From Sphingomonas sp. OK281 (GTDB lineage Bacteria; Pseudomonadota; Alphaproteobacteria; Sphingomonadales; Sphingomonadaceae): a stretch of 64,000 nt of DNA. The DNA is taken from the NCBI RefSeq assembly GCF_900115295.1, contig NZ_FOVZ01000005.1, positions 186,001-250,000 of the forward strand, in the 5' to 3' direction. Below are positions 24,839 through 33,082 of this stretch, one piece after another. How positions within the stretch are numbered: position 1 is the stretch's first letter; each line of letters opens with the position of its first letter. Made by a program: the position numbers and the translations under genes. A model generated the notes under the pieces. The model made no database searches, was not told where the DNA came from, and saw nothing but the letters and a program-made list of their open reading frames with translations.

Positions 24839-26524
24839 ATGCACGCTGAGAGCGGGACGGAAACGGCAGGCGAGAACGGACGCGGGCGGGGCGGTGCGTT
24901 CGAACCGCTGCGCGAGACGGTGTTCCGGCGCATCTGGCTGACCAGCGTGCTTTCCAATTTCGGGCAGCTTATCCTGGGCGTCGGCGCGGCGTGGGAGATG
25001 ACCCGGCTGACCTCGTCGGCGAGCCTCGTCGCGCTGGTCCAGACTGCGTTGATGTTGCCGCTGATGCTGGTCGCGGTGCCGGCGGGGGCGGTCGCTGACA
25101 TGTTCGACCGGCGACGCATCGCGATGACCGGACTGGCGTTCTCCGCGGTATGCGGTGCGTTGCTCACGACGCTGGCGTGGGCGGGGCTGACCAGCCCGTG
25201 GGTCTTGCTCGCGTTCTGTTCGCTGATCGGCGCCGGGGTCGCGCTGTATAGTCCGTCGTGGCAGGCATCGATCAGCGAGCAGGTGCCGCCCGCCCAGCTT
25301 CCCGCCGCGATCGCGCTCGGGTCGATCAGCTATAACGTCGCGCGCAGTTTCGGGCCGGCGGTGGGCGGGTTGATAGTGCTCGCGGCGGGGGCCAAGGCGG
25401 CGTTCGCGATCAACGCGCTCTGCTATCTGCCGCTGCTGATCGCCTTCTATCTGTGGAACCGGCGGCACGTGCCGTCGCGCCTGCCACCCGAGCGGATCGA
25501 CCGCGCGATCGTCACCGGCGCGCGCTATGCGCTGCATTCGGGATCGGTCCGCACCGTGCTGGTCCGTGCGTTCATGTTCGGCCTGGCCGGCGCGTCGTCG
25601 GCGGCGCTGGCACCGCTCATCGCGAAGACGATGCTCGGTGGCAATGCGAGTACCTACGGCATCCTGCTGGGATCCAGCGGCGTCGGCGCGGTGGTGGGAG
25701 CGCTCGCCGTCGGCTGGATCAGCGAGCGGATGAGCAACGAGGCCGCAAGCCGGCTGATGGCGCTGATCGGCGGCGTCGCGCTGGTCGTGGTCGGGTTGAG
25801 CCGATCGGTCCCGCTGACGTGCGCCGGGCTGTTCGTCGCGGGCGCGGCGAGCATCATTACGATCGCGATGTTCAACATCTCGGTCCAGCTCGCCGCACCG
25901 CGCTGGGTGACGGCGCGCGCATTGTCGCTGTTCTCGTCCGCGTTGACGGGCGGCATCGCGATCGGATCGGTGTTCTGGGGGATCGTCGCGAACCATTGGG
26001 CGGTCGACGTCGCGGTGATGGCATCGGGCGTCGCGCTATGCCTGACGCCACTGCTCGCGTTCGTGTTTCCGCTGCCGCTGACGGTGCTGTCGGGCATGGA
26101 GTCGGTCGAGATCGCGCATGAGCCCGAGGTCGCGATGGCGTTGACGATGCGGTCCGGTCCGGTCGTGATCGAGGTCGACTACCGCGTCGGTGCCGACCTC
26201 GCCCGGCCGTTCTACGATGCGATGCGCAAGGTCCAACGGTCGCGATTGCGCAACGGCGGCTTCAACTGGTCGCTGTCGCGCGATATCGGCGATCCGGAGC
26301 TCTGGACCGAACGCTATCAGTTCCCGACCTGGAGCGATTACCTGCGCACCCGCGAACGGTTCACGCAGGCGGATCTGGAAGCGCAGGCGACCGCCGACTC
26401 GTTCATCGCCTACGGTGTCCTCAAGCGCGTTCGACGCCGCCTGGAACGGCCGTTCGGTTCGGTCCGCTGGCGTGCGGATTCGCCCGATCCGCAACATGGC
26501 ACGATCGGCTATCTCGGCCCCTGA
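24839..26524 (+). CDS. MFS transporter, EntS/MFS_3 type with cytoplasmic C-terminal domain
   Basis: A 561-residue inner-membrane carrier. About twelve hydrophobic segments lie between residues 30 and 415, with AVADMFDRRRIAM as the loop 2-3 motif. Residues 430-561 are soluble (VVIEVDYRVGADLARPFYDAM, then WTERYQFPTWSDYLRTRERF) and resemble the ferredoxin-like tail found in the MFS_3 subgroup. Relatives export siderophores or drugs. It is the first gene of the plus-strand run to 32181 and could move substrate or intermediates. Direction of transport is unknown. Confidence 0.85.
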   Translation: MHAESGTETAGENGRGRGGAFEPLRETVFRRIWLTSVLSNFGQLILGVGAAWEMTRLTSSASLVALVQTALMLPLMLVAVPAGAVADMFDRRRIAMTGLAFSAVCGALLTTLAWAGLTSPWVLLAFCSLIGAGVALYSPSWQASISEQVPPAQLPAAIALGSISYNVARSFGPAVGGLIVLAAGAKAAFAINALCYLPLLIAFYLWNRRHVPSRLPPERIDRAIVTGARYALHSGSVRTVLVRAFMFGLAGASSAALAPLIAKTMLGGNASTYGILLGSSGVGAVVGALAVGWISERMSNEAASRLMALIGGVALVVVGLSRSVPLTCAGLFVAGAASIITIAMFNISVQLAAPRWVTARALSLFSSALTGGIAIGSVFWGIVANHWAVDVAVMASGVALCLTPLLAFVFPLPLTVLSGMESVEIAHEPEVAMALTMRSGPVVIEVDYRVGADLARPFYDAMRKVQRSRLRNGGFNWSLSRDIGDPELWTERYQFPTWSDYLRTRERFTQADLEAQATADSFIAYGVLKRVRRRLERPFGSVRWRADSPDPQHGTIGYLGP

Positions 26525-26548
26525 CACGCAAACCACGAAGGACCGACC

Positions 26549-27290
26549 ATGGCGGGACTCTTGTCGGGCAGGGTGGCGCTGGTAACTGGCGCATCGTCGG
26601 GGATCGGTGAAGCCGCCGCACTGGCCTTGGCCGCCGCGGGTGCGACGGTCGCCGTCTCCGCGCGCCGTGCCCGTCGGCTGGGCGATCTGGTCGCGCGGAT
26701 CGGGGCTGCCGGCGGCATGGCGCTCGCGGTGCCGGGCGACGTCGCTGTCGAAGCGGACGCGGTGCGTGCCGTGGCCGAATTCGGACGGATCGACATCCTC
26801 GTCAACGCCGCCGGGGTCAAACAGTCGGGTGGTGTCGAGAGCCTATCGACCGAGGAATGGCGCCGCGTCATCGACATCAACCTGTTCGGCACGCTTTACA
26901 CCTGCAAGGCGGCGATCGGGTTCATGAAGCCGCAGGGCTCCGGCGACATCGTCAACATATCGTCGACCGCCGGGCACCGCACCGCGGGTATCTTCGGGCC
27001 GTATTCGACCAGTAAGTTCGGGCTTACCAGCTTTACCGAAGGACTGCGCCAGGAAGTCGGCGGGGCGGGGATTCGTTTCAGCATCGTCGAGCCCGGCGCG
27101 ACGCAGACCGAGGTGGCGAGCGGGATCGCCGATCCGACGATGCGCGGCCATGACGCAGCACGTCTCGAAGGACACCGCGATGCAACCGTCCGACATCGCC
27201 GAAGCGATCGTTTTCATCGTGTCGTTGCCAGCGCGCGCCAACGTCTCTCAAATACTCATACGACCCACCAGCGACACAGCGGCGATGTAA
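26549..27290 (+). pseudogene. SDR-family oxidoreductase with a +1 frameshift near the C-terminus
   Basis: The first 200 residues are an ordinary SDR: VTGASSGIGEAA, NAAG, then NISSTAGH and YSTSK with the catalytic serine, tyrosine and lysine. At about 27146 the frame is lost: codon MRG is followed by non-SDR residues, while the next frame over continues as MTQHVSKDTAMQPSDIAEAIVFIVSLP, a normal SDR C-terminus, and stops at 27290. One extra base, or two missing ones, between 27145 and 27150 explains it. In the original frame translation would run on to 27889, through the MFS start. Either a recent pseudogene or a sequence error. Confidence 0.8.
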
Positions 27291-27344
27291 CGCGGCGTGC
27301 GCAGAGCGCCCAAACCGCGCTCGTGAAGAGGCGAGGATTTGCGC

Positions 27345-28709
27345 ATGGCCGACCACGAAACGATACCGGCCACGCCGCCGGCCTTGCCACCCGAGACCTT
27401 GCCCGACGACCTGCCGGGTATGGGCTATCGCGCCTATTTTCTGCTCATCATGCTGCTGCTGTCGGCATCGGAAATCGGCGAACGGTACATGCTGGTGGTC
27501 ATGGTCGAACCGATCCGCCACGAGTTCGGCCTCAGCGACTTCGCGATATCGATGATCAAGGATCTCGCGATCACCGTCGTGTACCTGCTTGTCGTCATCC
27601 CCGTGGGCAGGCTGTCCGATCGCGGATCGAAGCGCAAGATCGTCGCGGTCTCCGCGGTGATCTGGAGCACGGCCGTATTGTTGTGCGGGACCGCGAAGGG
27701 GTTCTGGACGTTGCTCATCGGGCGCGCGGGGATCGGCATGGGCGAGGGGGCGTTCACGCCGCCGTCGCAGTCGTGGATCGCCGACCTGTTCCCGATCAAG
27801 CAACGCGGTACGGCGCTGTCGATCTTCCTGCTGGGCACGTCGCTGGGCACGTTCCTGGGGCCGGCGCTGGGCGGGTGGCTGACGCATGAATATGGCTGGC
27901 GCGCGGCATTGATGTTCGCGAGCATTCCCGGCTTCATTCTCGCCCCGCTGGTATGGTTCACGCTGCGCGATCCACGTCCGGGGCTCGCCGACGGCATCGC
28001 CGCGACCAAGAGCGTCGCACTGCCGTTCGGCCAGACGATCCGCGAACTGCTCGCGATCCGGACGCTGCCGCCGCTGATCCTCGCCGCGGCGTTGAACGCG
28101 CTGCTAACGCTCGGCCTGGTCAGTTGGGCGCCGGCGTTCATGGAGCGCTCGCACGGCGTTCCCGCCAACGTCGCCGGCATGCAGCTTGGGCTCGCGCTGC
28201 TGGCGGGGTCCGCGATCGGTCATACGCTGGGCGGTCCGCTCGCCGATTTCCTCGGACGGCGCGATCTGCGCTGGTATCCGTGGATCATCGCACTGGGCGG
28301 TGCCGTGTCCGCGTCGATCGGCTGGTTCATCCTGACCGGGCCGAGCAGCTCGGTATTCCCGTTGTTCGGACTGACCCTGCTGAGTGGCGGGCTGTCCGCA
28401 TCGCCGCTGATGGCGATGGTCACCGGTCTCGTGCCGTCGCGTTCGCGGGGCACGGCGGTGGCGCTGTTGATGGTCACGATCCAGGTCGTCGGCCTCGGCG
28501 GCGGCCCAGTGTTCGTGGGCTGGCTCAGCGACATGCTCCACCCCCATTACGGCGAGGCATCGCTCGGCATGGCGATGCGCTGGGTCCTGCTTGCGGGCGT
28601 GCCGAGCACCTTGTTGGCGTACCAGGCGAGCCGCACGTGTCGTCACGATTTCGCGGCAGCGGGCGGGTGGGGCGGCGCTCCGCACAAGACGCTTGCAGCC
28701 GTACATTGA
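27345..28709 (+). CDS. MFS transporter
   Basis: A 454-residue inner-membrane carrier with twelve predicted segments. The loop motif GRLSDRGSKRK after segment 2, and MGEGAFTPPSQSWIADLF in segment 4-5, match the aromatic-acid/sugar-phosphate type MFS (spinster-like group). Start ATG 27345 follows GAGGCGAGGA. It lies 54 bases after the broken SDR. Likely role is import of an organic anion or lipid-like compound. The substrate cannot be told. Confidence 0.85.
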   Translation: MADHETIPATPPALPPETLPDDLPGMGYRAYFLLIMLLLSASEIGERYMLVVMVEPIRHEFGLSDFAISMIKDLAITVVYLLVVIPVGRLSDRGSKRKIVAVSAVIWSTAVLLCGTAKGFWTLLIGRAGIGMGEGAFTPPSQSWIADLFPIKQRGTALSIFLLGTSLGTFLGPALGGWLTHEYGWRAALMFASIPGFILAPLVWFTLRDPRPGLADGIAATKSVALPFGQTIRELLAIRTLPPLILAAALNALLTLGLVSWAPAFMERSHGVPANVAGMQLGLALLAGSAIGHTLGGPLADFLGRRDLRWYPWIIALGGAVSASIGWFILTGPSSSVFPLFGLTLLSGGLSASPLMAMVTGLVPSRSRGTAVALLMVTIQVVGLGGGPVFVGWLSDMLHPHYGEASLGMAMRWVLLAGVPSTLLAYQASRTCRHDFAAAGGWGGAPHKTLAAVH

Positions 28710-28722
28710 GCAAGGGACGTCG

Positions 28723-29034
28723 ATGCCTGCCTATATGATCTTCATTCGCGAGAGCCCGGTCGTCGATGCCGCGGCGTTCGCCGCATACGGCGCCGCGAAC
28801 CGCGCCAGCGCAGCGGCGCTCGTCGAGCGCTACGGGATCAAGCCGCTTGCCGTGTACGGCGCGGCGGAGGCGCTCGAGGGCGAGACTCCGGACGGGATCA
28901 TCCTTCTGGAGTTCCCGACCGCCGACGCGGCCCGCGCATGGTACGACAGCCCCGAATACCAGGCGGCGACCCCCGATCGGCACCGCGCGGCGCAATACCG
29001 GGCGATCCTGTTCGAAGGGCTGCCCCCGCGATGA
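28723..29034 (+). CDS. DUF1330-family protein
   Basis: A 103-residue protein with the ferredoxin-like fold of DUF1330: AYMIFIRESPVVDAAAFAAYG at the start, then ILLEFPTADAARAWYDSPEYQAA, the hallmark W-Y-x-S-x-x-Y segment, near residue 66. The biochemical role of the family is unknown. It lies 13 bases after the MFS gene in the same operon. Confidence 0.8.
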   Translation: MPAYMIFIRESPVVDAAAFAAYGAANRASAAALVERYGIKPLAVYGAAEALEGETPDGIILLEFPTADAARAWYDSPEYQAATPDRHRAAQYRAILFEGLPPR

Positions 29035-29097
29035 TCCGCCTGGACAATGCGCGCCGGTAACGATGGCGCGACCAAGATACGAACCATCGGAGATACC

Positions 29098-29763
29098 ATG
29101 AGCGATACCGAAGCGCCTATCGAACCCCGCATCCTGCCGCTGCCGCGCGCCGAATGGACTGACGCCGCGCGCGACGTCTTCGCCTTCTGGGGCGAGCCGA
29201 ACGCGTGGGAGGAGGGGTCGAAGACCAACGTGATGATGGTGATGGGCAACCACCCGGAGCTCGGCAAGGCCTACAACGTCTGGGGCAAGCATCTGCTGAT
29301 GGCGAACACGCTGTCGACGCGGTACCTCGAGCTCATCATCCTGCGCGTCGCGTGGCGCGTGAAGTCGGCGTACGAATGGCACAACCATGTCGGCTACGGC
29401 CTCAACGCAGGCCTGACGCTGGAGGACATCGCGGCGATCCGCGATTTTCCCGAGGGCGGCAACTGGAGCGCGCAGGATGCGGCGGTGTTGCGGTCGGTCG
29501 GCGAGCTGATCGACGACGGCACGCTCAGCGATGAGACCTGGGCCGAACTGAGCGGGTTCCTCGACCGGCGTCAGATGATGGATCTTGTCTTCTCGATCGG
29601 GCATTACGTGATGACGAGCTGGGCGCTGTCGTCGTTCGGTGTCGCGATCGAGGGCGGCGCGGACCGGATCGGCTTCGACCTCAAGACCGCGTCGGGCAAG
29701 ATTCCCGGCAAGACCTACAAGCCCGGCGAGACCGACGACTGGACGGATACGCGCGGGTATTGA
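29098..29763 (+). CDS. Carboxymuconolactone decarboxylase (AhpD-like) family protein
   Basis: A 221-residue all-helical protein. The core LSTRYLELIILRVAWRVKSAYEWHNHV (about residues 76-102) is the CMD/AhpD motif, with E-W-x-x-H but without the Cys-x-x-Cys pair that gives AhpD peroxidase activity. Start ATG 29098 follows ATCGGAGATACC. Members of this Cys-less group are found beside catabolic genes and may be decarboxylases or hydrolases. The function here is unknown. Confidence 0.75.
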   Translation: MSDTEAPIEPRILPLPRAEWTDAARDVFAFWGEPNAWEEGSKTNVMMVMGNHPELGKAYNVWGKHLLMANTLSTRYLELIILRVAWRVKSAYEWHNHVGYGLNAGLTLEDIAAIRDFPEGGNWSAQDAAVLRSVGELIDDGTLSDETWAELSGFLDRRQMMDLVFSIGHYVMTSWALSSFGVAIEGGADRIGFDLKTASGKIPGKTYKPGETDDWTDTRGY

Positions 29764-29796
29764 CGTGCCCATCGAGCAGCCCCGGATCGTGCCGAC

Positions 29797-29811
29797 GATA
29801 TCGCGGGGTGG
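29797..29811 (+). promoter_or_regulatory. Candidate shared operator, GATATCGCGGGGTGG
   Basis: A member of the ten-site set, in the 133-base gap before the lipoyl-domain gene. It suggests that the genes from 29897 have their own control, apart from the genes upstream. Confidence 0.35.
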
Positions 29812-29896
29812 CCGCCGCTTTTGCCAATTGCCGGGCCCGGCCCGCGCGCTACGCAAAAGACTTCGCATTTTACGCCAGACCTTGAGGACCGACATC

Positions 29897-30127
29897 ATGG
29901 CCACCGACATCCTGCTTCCCAAGCTCGGCTTTTCGATGACCGAGGCGCAGATCGCCGAATGGCTGGTCGAGGATGGCGCCGAGGTGAAGGAAGGCGATCC
30001 GCTCTATTCGCTCGAGGCGGACAAATCGACCAACGAGGTCGAGGCTCCGGCCAGCGGTACGCTGCGGATCATTGCCGAGGTCGGCGAGACCTATGAGGTC
30101 GGCACGGTGCTCGGCCGGATCGAGTGA
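29897..30127 (+). CDS. Stand-alone lipoyl/biotinyl-domain protein
   Basis: A 76-residue protein consisting of one lipoyl domain and nothing else: ILLPKLGFSMTEAQIAEW, then the swinging-arm lysine Lys43 in EADKSTNEVEAP, with GTVLGRIE closing the fold. E2 proteins of 2-oxoacid dehydrogenases carry this domain followed by peripheral-subunit-binding and acyltransferase domains, both absent here. E1 alpha and beta genes lie 10 kb away at 40150-42137. It could be a free carrier for that E1. The stop overlaps the next GTG start by four bases. Confidence 0.85.
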   Translation: MATDILLPKLGFSMTEAQIAEWLVEDGAEVKEGDPLYSLEADKSTNEVEAPASGTLRIIAEVGETYEVGTVLGRIE

Positions 30128-31227
30128 CGCTCCGCGTCGGGATCATCGGCGCGGCGTGGGGCGCGTTCGCGCACCTTCCCGCATGGCGCGCGATTCCGGG
30201 TGTCGATGTCACCGCCATCAGCACGTCGCGGGAGGAAACCGCGAGGGCCGCCGCCTCGCGGCTCGGCATCGCCCGCCCGTTCTGGGACGCCGCGGCGATG
30301 TGCGCCGATCCCGATATCGACATCGTCGATTGCGGCACGCGGCCGTCGTTTCGCAAAGCCATGGTTCTCGCGGCGCTGGCGAACGGCAAGCATGTCTATA
30401 ATTCGAGCCCGCACGCCCCCGACTGGGCCGGCGCCAAGGCGATCGACGCCGCGTGGCGCGCGAGTGGCAGCGTCGGCGTGGTCGATGCGTTCGCGCAGTG
30501 GATCCCCGCACACCGCCAGATGAAGGCGATGGTCGATGCCGGCTATCTCGGCCGCGCGCTCGGCGGGACGTGCCATTTCAACATCTCGCTGTTCAATCAG
30601 CCGAACACGCGGTTCCCGTACAATTGGTTTGCCGAAGCCGGGCAGGGCGTCAGCGCGGTTCGCAACAACGGCAGCCACGCGTTGTACATGCTGCTCCACC
30701 TGTTGGGTCCGATCGAAGAACTGGTCGCCGACGATAGCCAGATCCTGCGCGAGTGGGTGTTCGAGGATGGGGGCAGCATCGTTCCCGAGACGACCGACTT
30801 CGCCAACGTCATCCTCCGGTTCTCGAGCGGCCTGACGATGCAGATGCAGATCAGCTGGAGCATGCCGCTCCACGATGGCTGGTCGATCGACGTGTTCGGC
30901 GAGCGAGGCCGGTTGATCGCCACGTCGCCGACCTTCCCGACGTCGCGCGACTGTACGCTGCAGGGTGGACAGATCGGTGGGACCATCGCGCCGATCGACA
31001 TCCCCGACGCGTTCAAATCCGCGCTCGGCATTGCGCTGGACTGGCAGAGCGATCTGCAGCCGAGCTTCCCGATGGCGGTGTCGATGCAACACATGGTCGA
31101 CGCGATTCACGGCGGGAAGAGCCCATCGCCTGATTTCGCCCGCGCGCTAGAGGTCGAGCGCGTCCAGGAGGCGATCCGCCAGTCGAGCGCCGAACGTCGC
31201 TGGATCACCGTAGCCGACATCGTTTGA
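30124..31227 (+). CDS. Gfo/Idh/MocA-family oxidoreductase
   Basis: A 367-residue NAD(P)-dependent oxidoreductase. The Rossmann loop GIIGAAWGAFAH starts near residue 6, DIVDCGTRPSFRKAM covers the beta-4 region, and HVYNSSPHAP takes the place of the usual E-K-P motif, an atypical variant. The C-terminal alpha/beta domain starts near 125. Family members act on sugars, inositols and biliverdin. The GTG start overlaps the lipoyl gene. No sugar-pathway genes are nearby, so the substrate may be unusual. Confidence 0.8.
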   Translation: MTLRVGIIGAAWGAFAHLPAWRAIPGVDVTAISTSREETARAAASRLGIARPFWDAAAMCADPDIDIVDCGTRPSFRKAMVLAALANGKHVYNSSPHAPDWAGAKAIDAAWRASGSVGVVDAFAQWIPAHRQMKAMVDAGYLGRALGGTCHFNISLFNQPNTRFPYNWFAEAGQGVSAVRNNGSHALYMLLHLLGPIEELVADDSQILREWVFEDGGSIVPETTDFANVILRFSSGLTMQMQISWSMPLHDGWSIDVFGERGRLIATSPTFPTSRDCTLQGGQIGGTIAPIDIPDAFKSALGIALDWQSDLQPSFPMAVSMQHMVDAIHGGKSPSPDFARALEVERVQEAIRQSSAERRWITVADIV

Positions 31228-31239
31228 CAGGAGCCCGCC

Positions 31240-32181
31240 GTGACCGAACCCTTCGTGCGTCCCGACGTCCGCGTCTTCCTCGACATGATGGCGGCGAACC
31301 CGCGACCTGCCTTCACCGCTGAATTCCTCGCGTCGATCCGGGGCATGGTCATGCCCCCGGAAATGTCCGCCGACGAACCAGTCGGCGAACTCGGCGAGAT
31401 ACTTGACCTCGCCATGCCGGGGCCAGGCGGGGACATCGCCTTGCGCCTGTTCGCTCCACGTGCCGAACGGAAAGCTGGGCCGGTCGTCGTCTTCTATCAC
31501 GGTGGTGGCTATGCAGCCGGCAGCATCGATTCGCATGCAGGTCTGGCCGGAGAGATCGCGCGGCAGTTGGACCTGCCCGTCGTCTCGGTCGAATACCGCC
31601 TCGCCCCCGAAAACCCTTGGCCCGCCGCGCCCGACGACGGCGAGGCCGCTGCGCGCTGGATCGCCGCAAGTGGCGCGACGTTCGGTCGCGACATCACGGG
31701 GCTGATCCTGTGCGGCGACAGCGCGGGCGGCAATCTGGCGATCGTCACCACGCTTGCGCTGCGCGATGCACCGGCAGCAGTCCCCGTGATCCTGCAACTG
31801 ACCTTCTACCCCGCGGTCGACCACAGTCGGGACTACCCGTCCGCAGAAGCGTTCGCCGAGGGCTATGGTCTCGATGCCGCCGATATGCGGATGTTCGACC
31901 GGCATTATGCGGCCGACCCGACCGATCATCGGAACTCGCCGCTGCTCGCCGACCAGCAGGGCATGCCGCCGACGCTGGTCGTCACCGCCGGGCTCGATCC
32001 GTTGCGTGACGAGGGCCGCGCCTACGCCGCCAAGACCGCGCTCGCCGGCGTGCCGACGGTATTCCACGAAGCGGTCGGCACGATTCACGGGTTCGCCGGC
32101 TATCGCCGCGCGATCCCGTCGGCGCAGTGCGATCTCGACCACGTGTTAAGGCTTGCGAAAGCGATGCTCACCGCCCGCTGA
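31240..32181 (+). CDS. Alpha/beta hydrolase, hormone-sensitive-lipase type
   Basis: A 313-residue esterase. HGGGY (His87 onwards) is the oxyanion-hole motif, Ser161 in GDSAGGN is the nucleophile, and the aspartate in AGLDPLRDEG and the histidine in GTIHGF complete the triad. GTG start follows ACAGGAG. It is the last gene of the plus-strand run, and its stop overlaps the convergent crotonase stop by 14 bases. It would hydrolyse an ester or lactone of the substrate. Confidence 0.9.
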   Translation: MTEPFVRPDVRVFLDMMAANPRPAFTAEFLASIRGMVMPPEMSADEPVGELGEILDLAMPGPGGDIALRLFAPRAERKAGPVVVFYHGGGYAAGSIDSHAGLAGEIARQLDLPVVSVEYRLAPENPWPAAPDDGEAAARWIAASGATFGRDITGLILCGDSAGGNLAIVTTLALRDAPAAVPVILQLTFYPAVDHSRDYPSAEAFAEGYGLDAADMRMFDRHYAADPTDHRNSPLLADQQGMPPTLVVTAGLDPLRDEGRAYAAKTALAGVPTVFHEAVGTIHGFAGYRRAIPSAQCDLDHVLRLAKAMLTAR

Positions 32182-32962
32182 AATCGGGCTTTCGCCGTTC
32201 CTTCAGCGCGGCGATGCCTTCGCGATGATCGGCGCTGCGGACGCTGAGCGATTCGTAGGCGATCCCGGATTCCATCACCGCGCCGGCGATCCGCTTCAGC
32301 TCCATGTTGGTCAACACCTTGGTCCAGCGGATCGCGTTGGTCGCGCCGGCGAGTAGTTTGGCACAGAACGCGTCGACCGCCGCGTCGAGCTGGTCGGCAC
32401 GCAGACAGTGATTGATCAGCCCGATCTCAGCCGCGTGTCGCGCGGTCAGTAGGTCGCCGGTCAGCAGATATTCCTTCGCGCGCGTCAGCCCGATCCGCTG
32501 CGCCCAGATCACTGCACCGCCATCGCCGGCGACCAGGCCGATTCCGACATGCGGATCGCCGATCTTCGCGCCCTCCGCGGCAAAGATCACGTCGCATAGC
32601 AAGGCGATACTCGCGCCGAGCCCGATCGCGTGGCCGTTCATCCGGCACACGACCGGCTTTTCGATGTCGAGCATCGCGAACACGATCCGCTTGGCCTGCC
32701 GCGCCTCATGGTCGAACAGATGCGGGTTGGCCGCATTATGCTCCATGTGCGCGATGTCGCCGCCCGCCGAAAACGCCTTGCCGCTGCCGGTCAGCAGCAC
32801 GACGTCCGACCCCGGATCGCGTGCGGCGAAGGCCAGTGCCTCGGGCAGTTCGTCGTGCAGCACCAGATTGACCGCGTTCATCGCCTCGGGACGATTGAAC
32901 GTCACGACCAGCAGCCGGTCGCGGCGTTCCAGCAGGATGGTTTCGAACTCTCGCAGGTCCAT
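32168..32962 (-). CDS. Crotonase-family protein lacking both hydratase glutamates
   Basis: A 264-residue crotonase. The oxyanion-hole segment KAFSAGGDIAHM is intact (near residue 62), but where rat enoyl-CoA hydratase has Glu144 and Glu164 this protein has Ser118 (GLGASIALLCD) and His138 (GDPHVG). A following GDGG supplies an aspartate. So CoA binding is likely but hydration by the normal mechanism is not; isomerase, hydrolase or C-C lyase activity is possible. It is divergent from the KstD-like gene, with a strong dyad between them. Confidence 0.85.
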   Translation of the reverse strand: MDLREFETILLERRDRLLVVTFNRPEAMNAVNLVLHDELPEALAFAARDPGSDVVLLTGSGKAFSAGGDIAHMEHNAANPHLFDHEARQAKRIVFAMLDIEKPVVCRMNGHAIGLGASIALLCDVIFAAEGAKIGDPHVGIGLVAGDGGAVIWAQRIGLTRAKEYLLTGDLLTARHAAEIGLINHCLRADQLDAAVDAFCAKLLAGATNAIRWTKVLTNMELKRIAGAVMESGIAYESLSVRSADHREGIAALKERRKPDFSGR

Positions 32963-32987
32963 AGGCGACGTCTCCTCGTGTCAGGCG

Positions 32988-33011
32988 GCATATCACGCGG
33001 GGGCGATATGC
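32988..33011. promoter_or_regulatory. Candidate shared operator, symmetrical form
   Basis: The best-defined member of the ten-site set. CATATCACGCGGGGGCG lies at 32989-33005, and GCATATC (32988-32994) is exactly mirrored by GATATGC (33005-33011) across a 10-base GC-rich centre. It is 26 bases upstream of the crotonase start and about 70 upstream of the KstD-like start. Confidence 0.5.
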
Positions 33012-33082
33012 GTCTGCCGCCGGGGCGATAGCTCTTGTGCCACCTCGCCCGCGCGGGTCTATCTCGGGCAAGGAGAGACGGT

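Noticed and set aside
27291-27889. C-terminal 200 residues of the long frame through the SDR into the MFS gene
   Set aside because: It is an out-of-frame read of the MFS gene after the frameshift, not a fusion protein.
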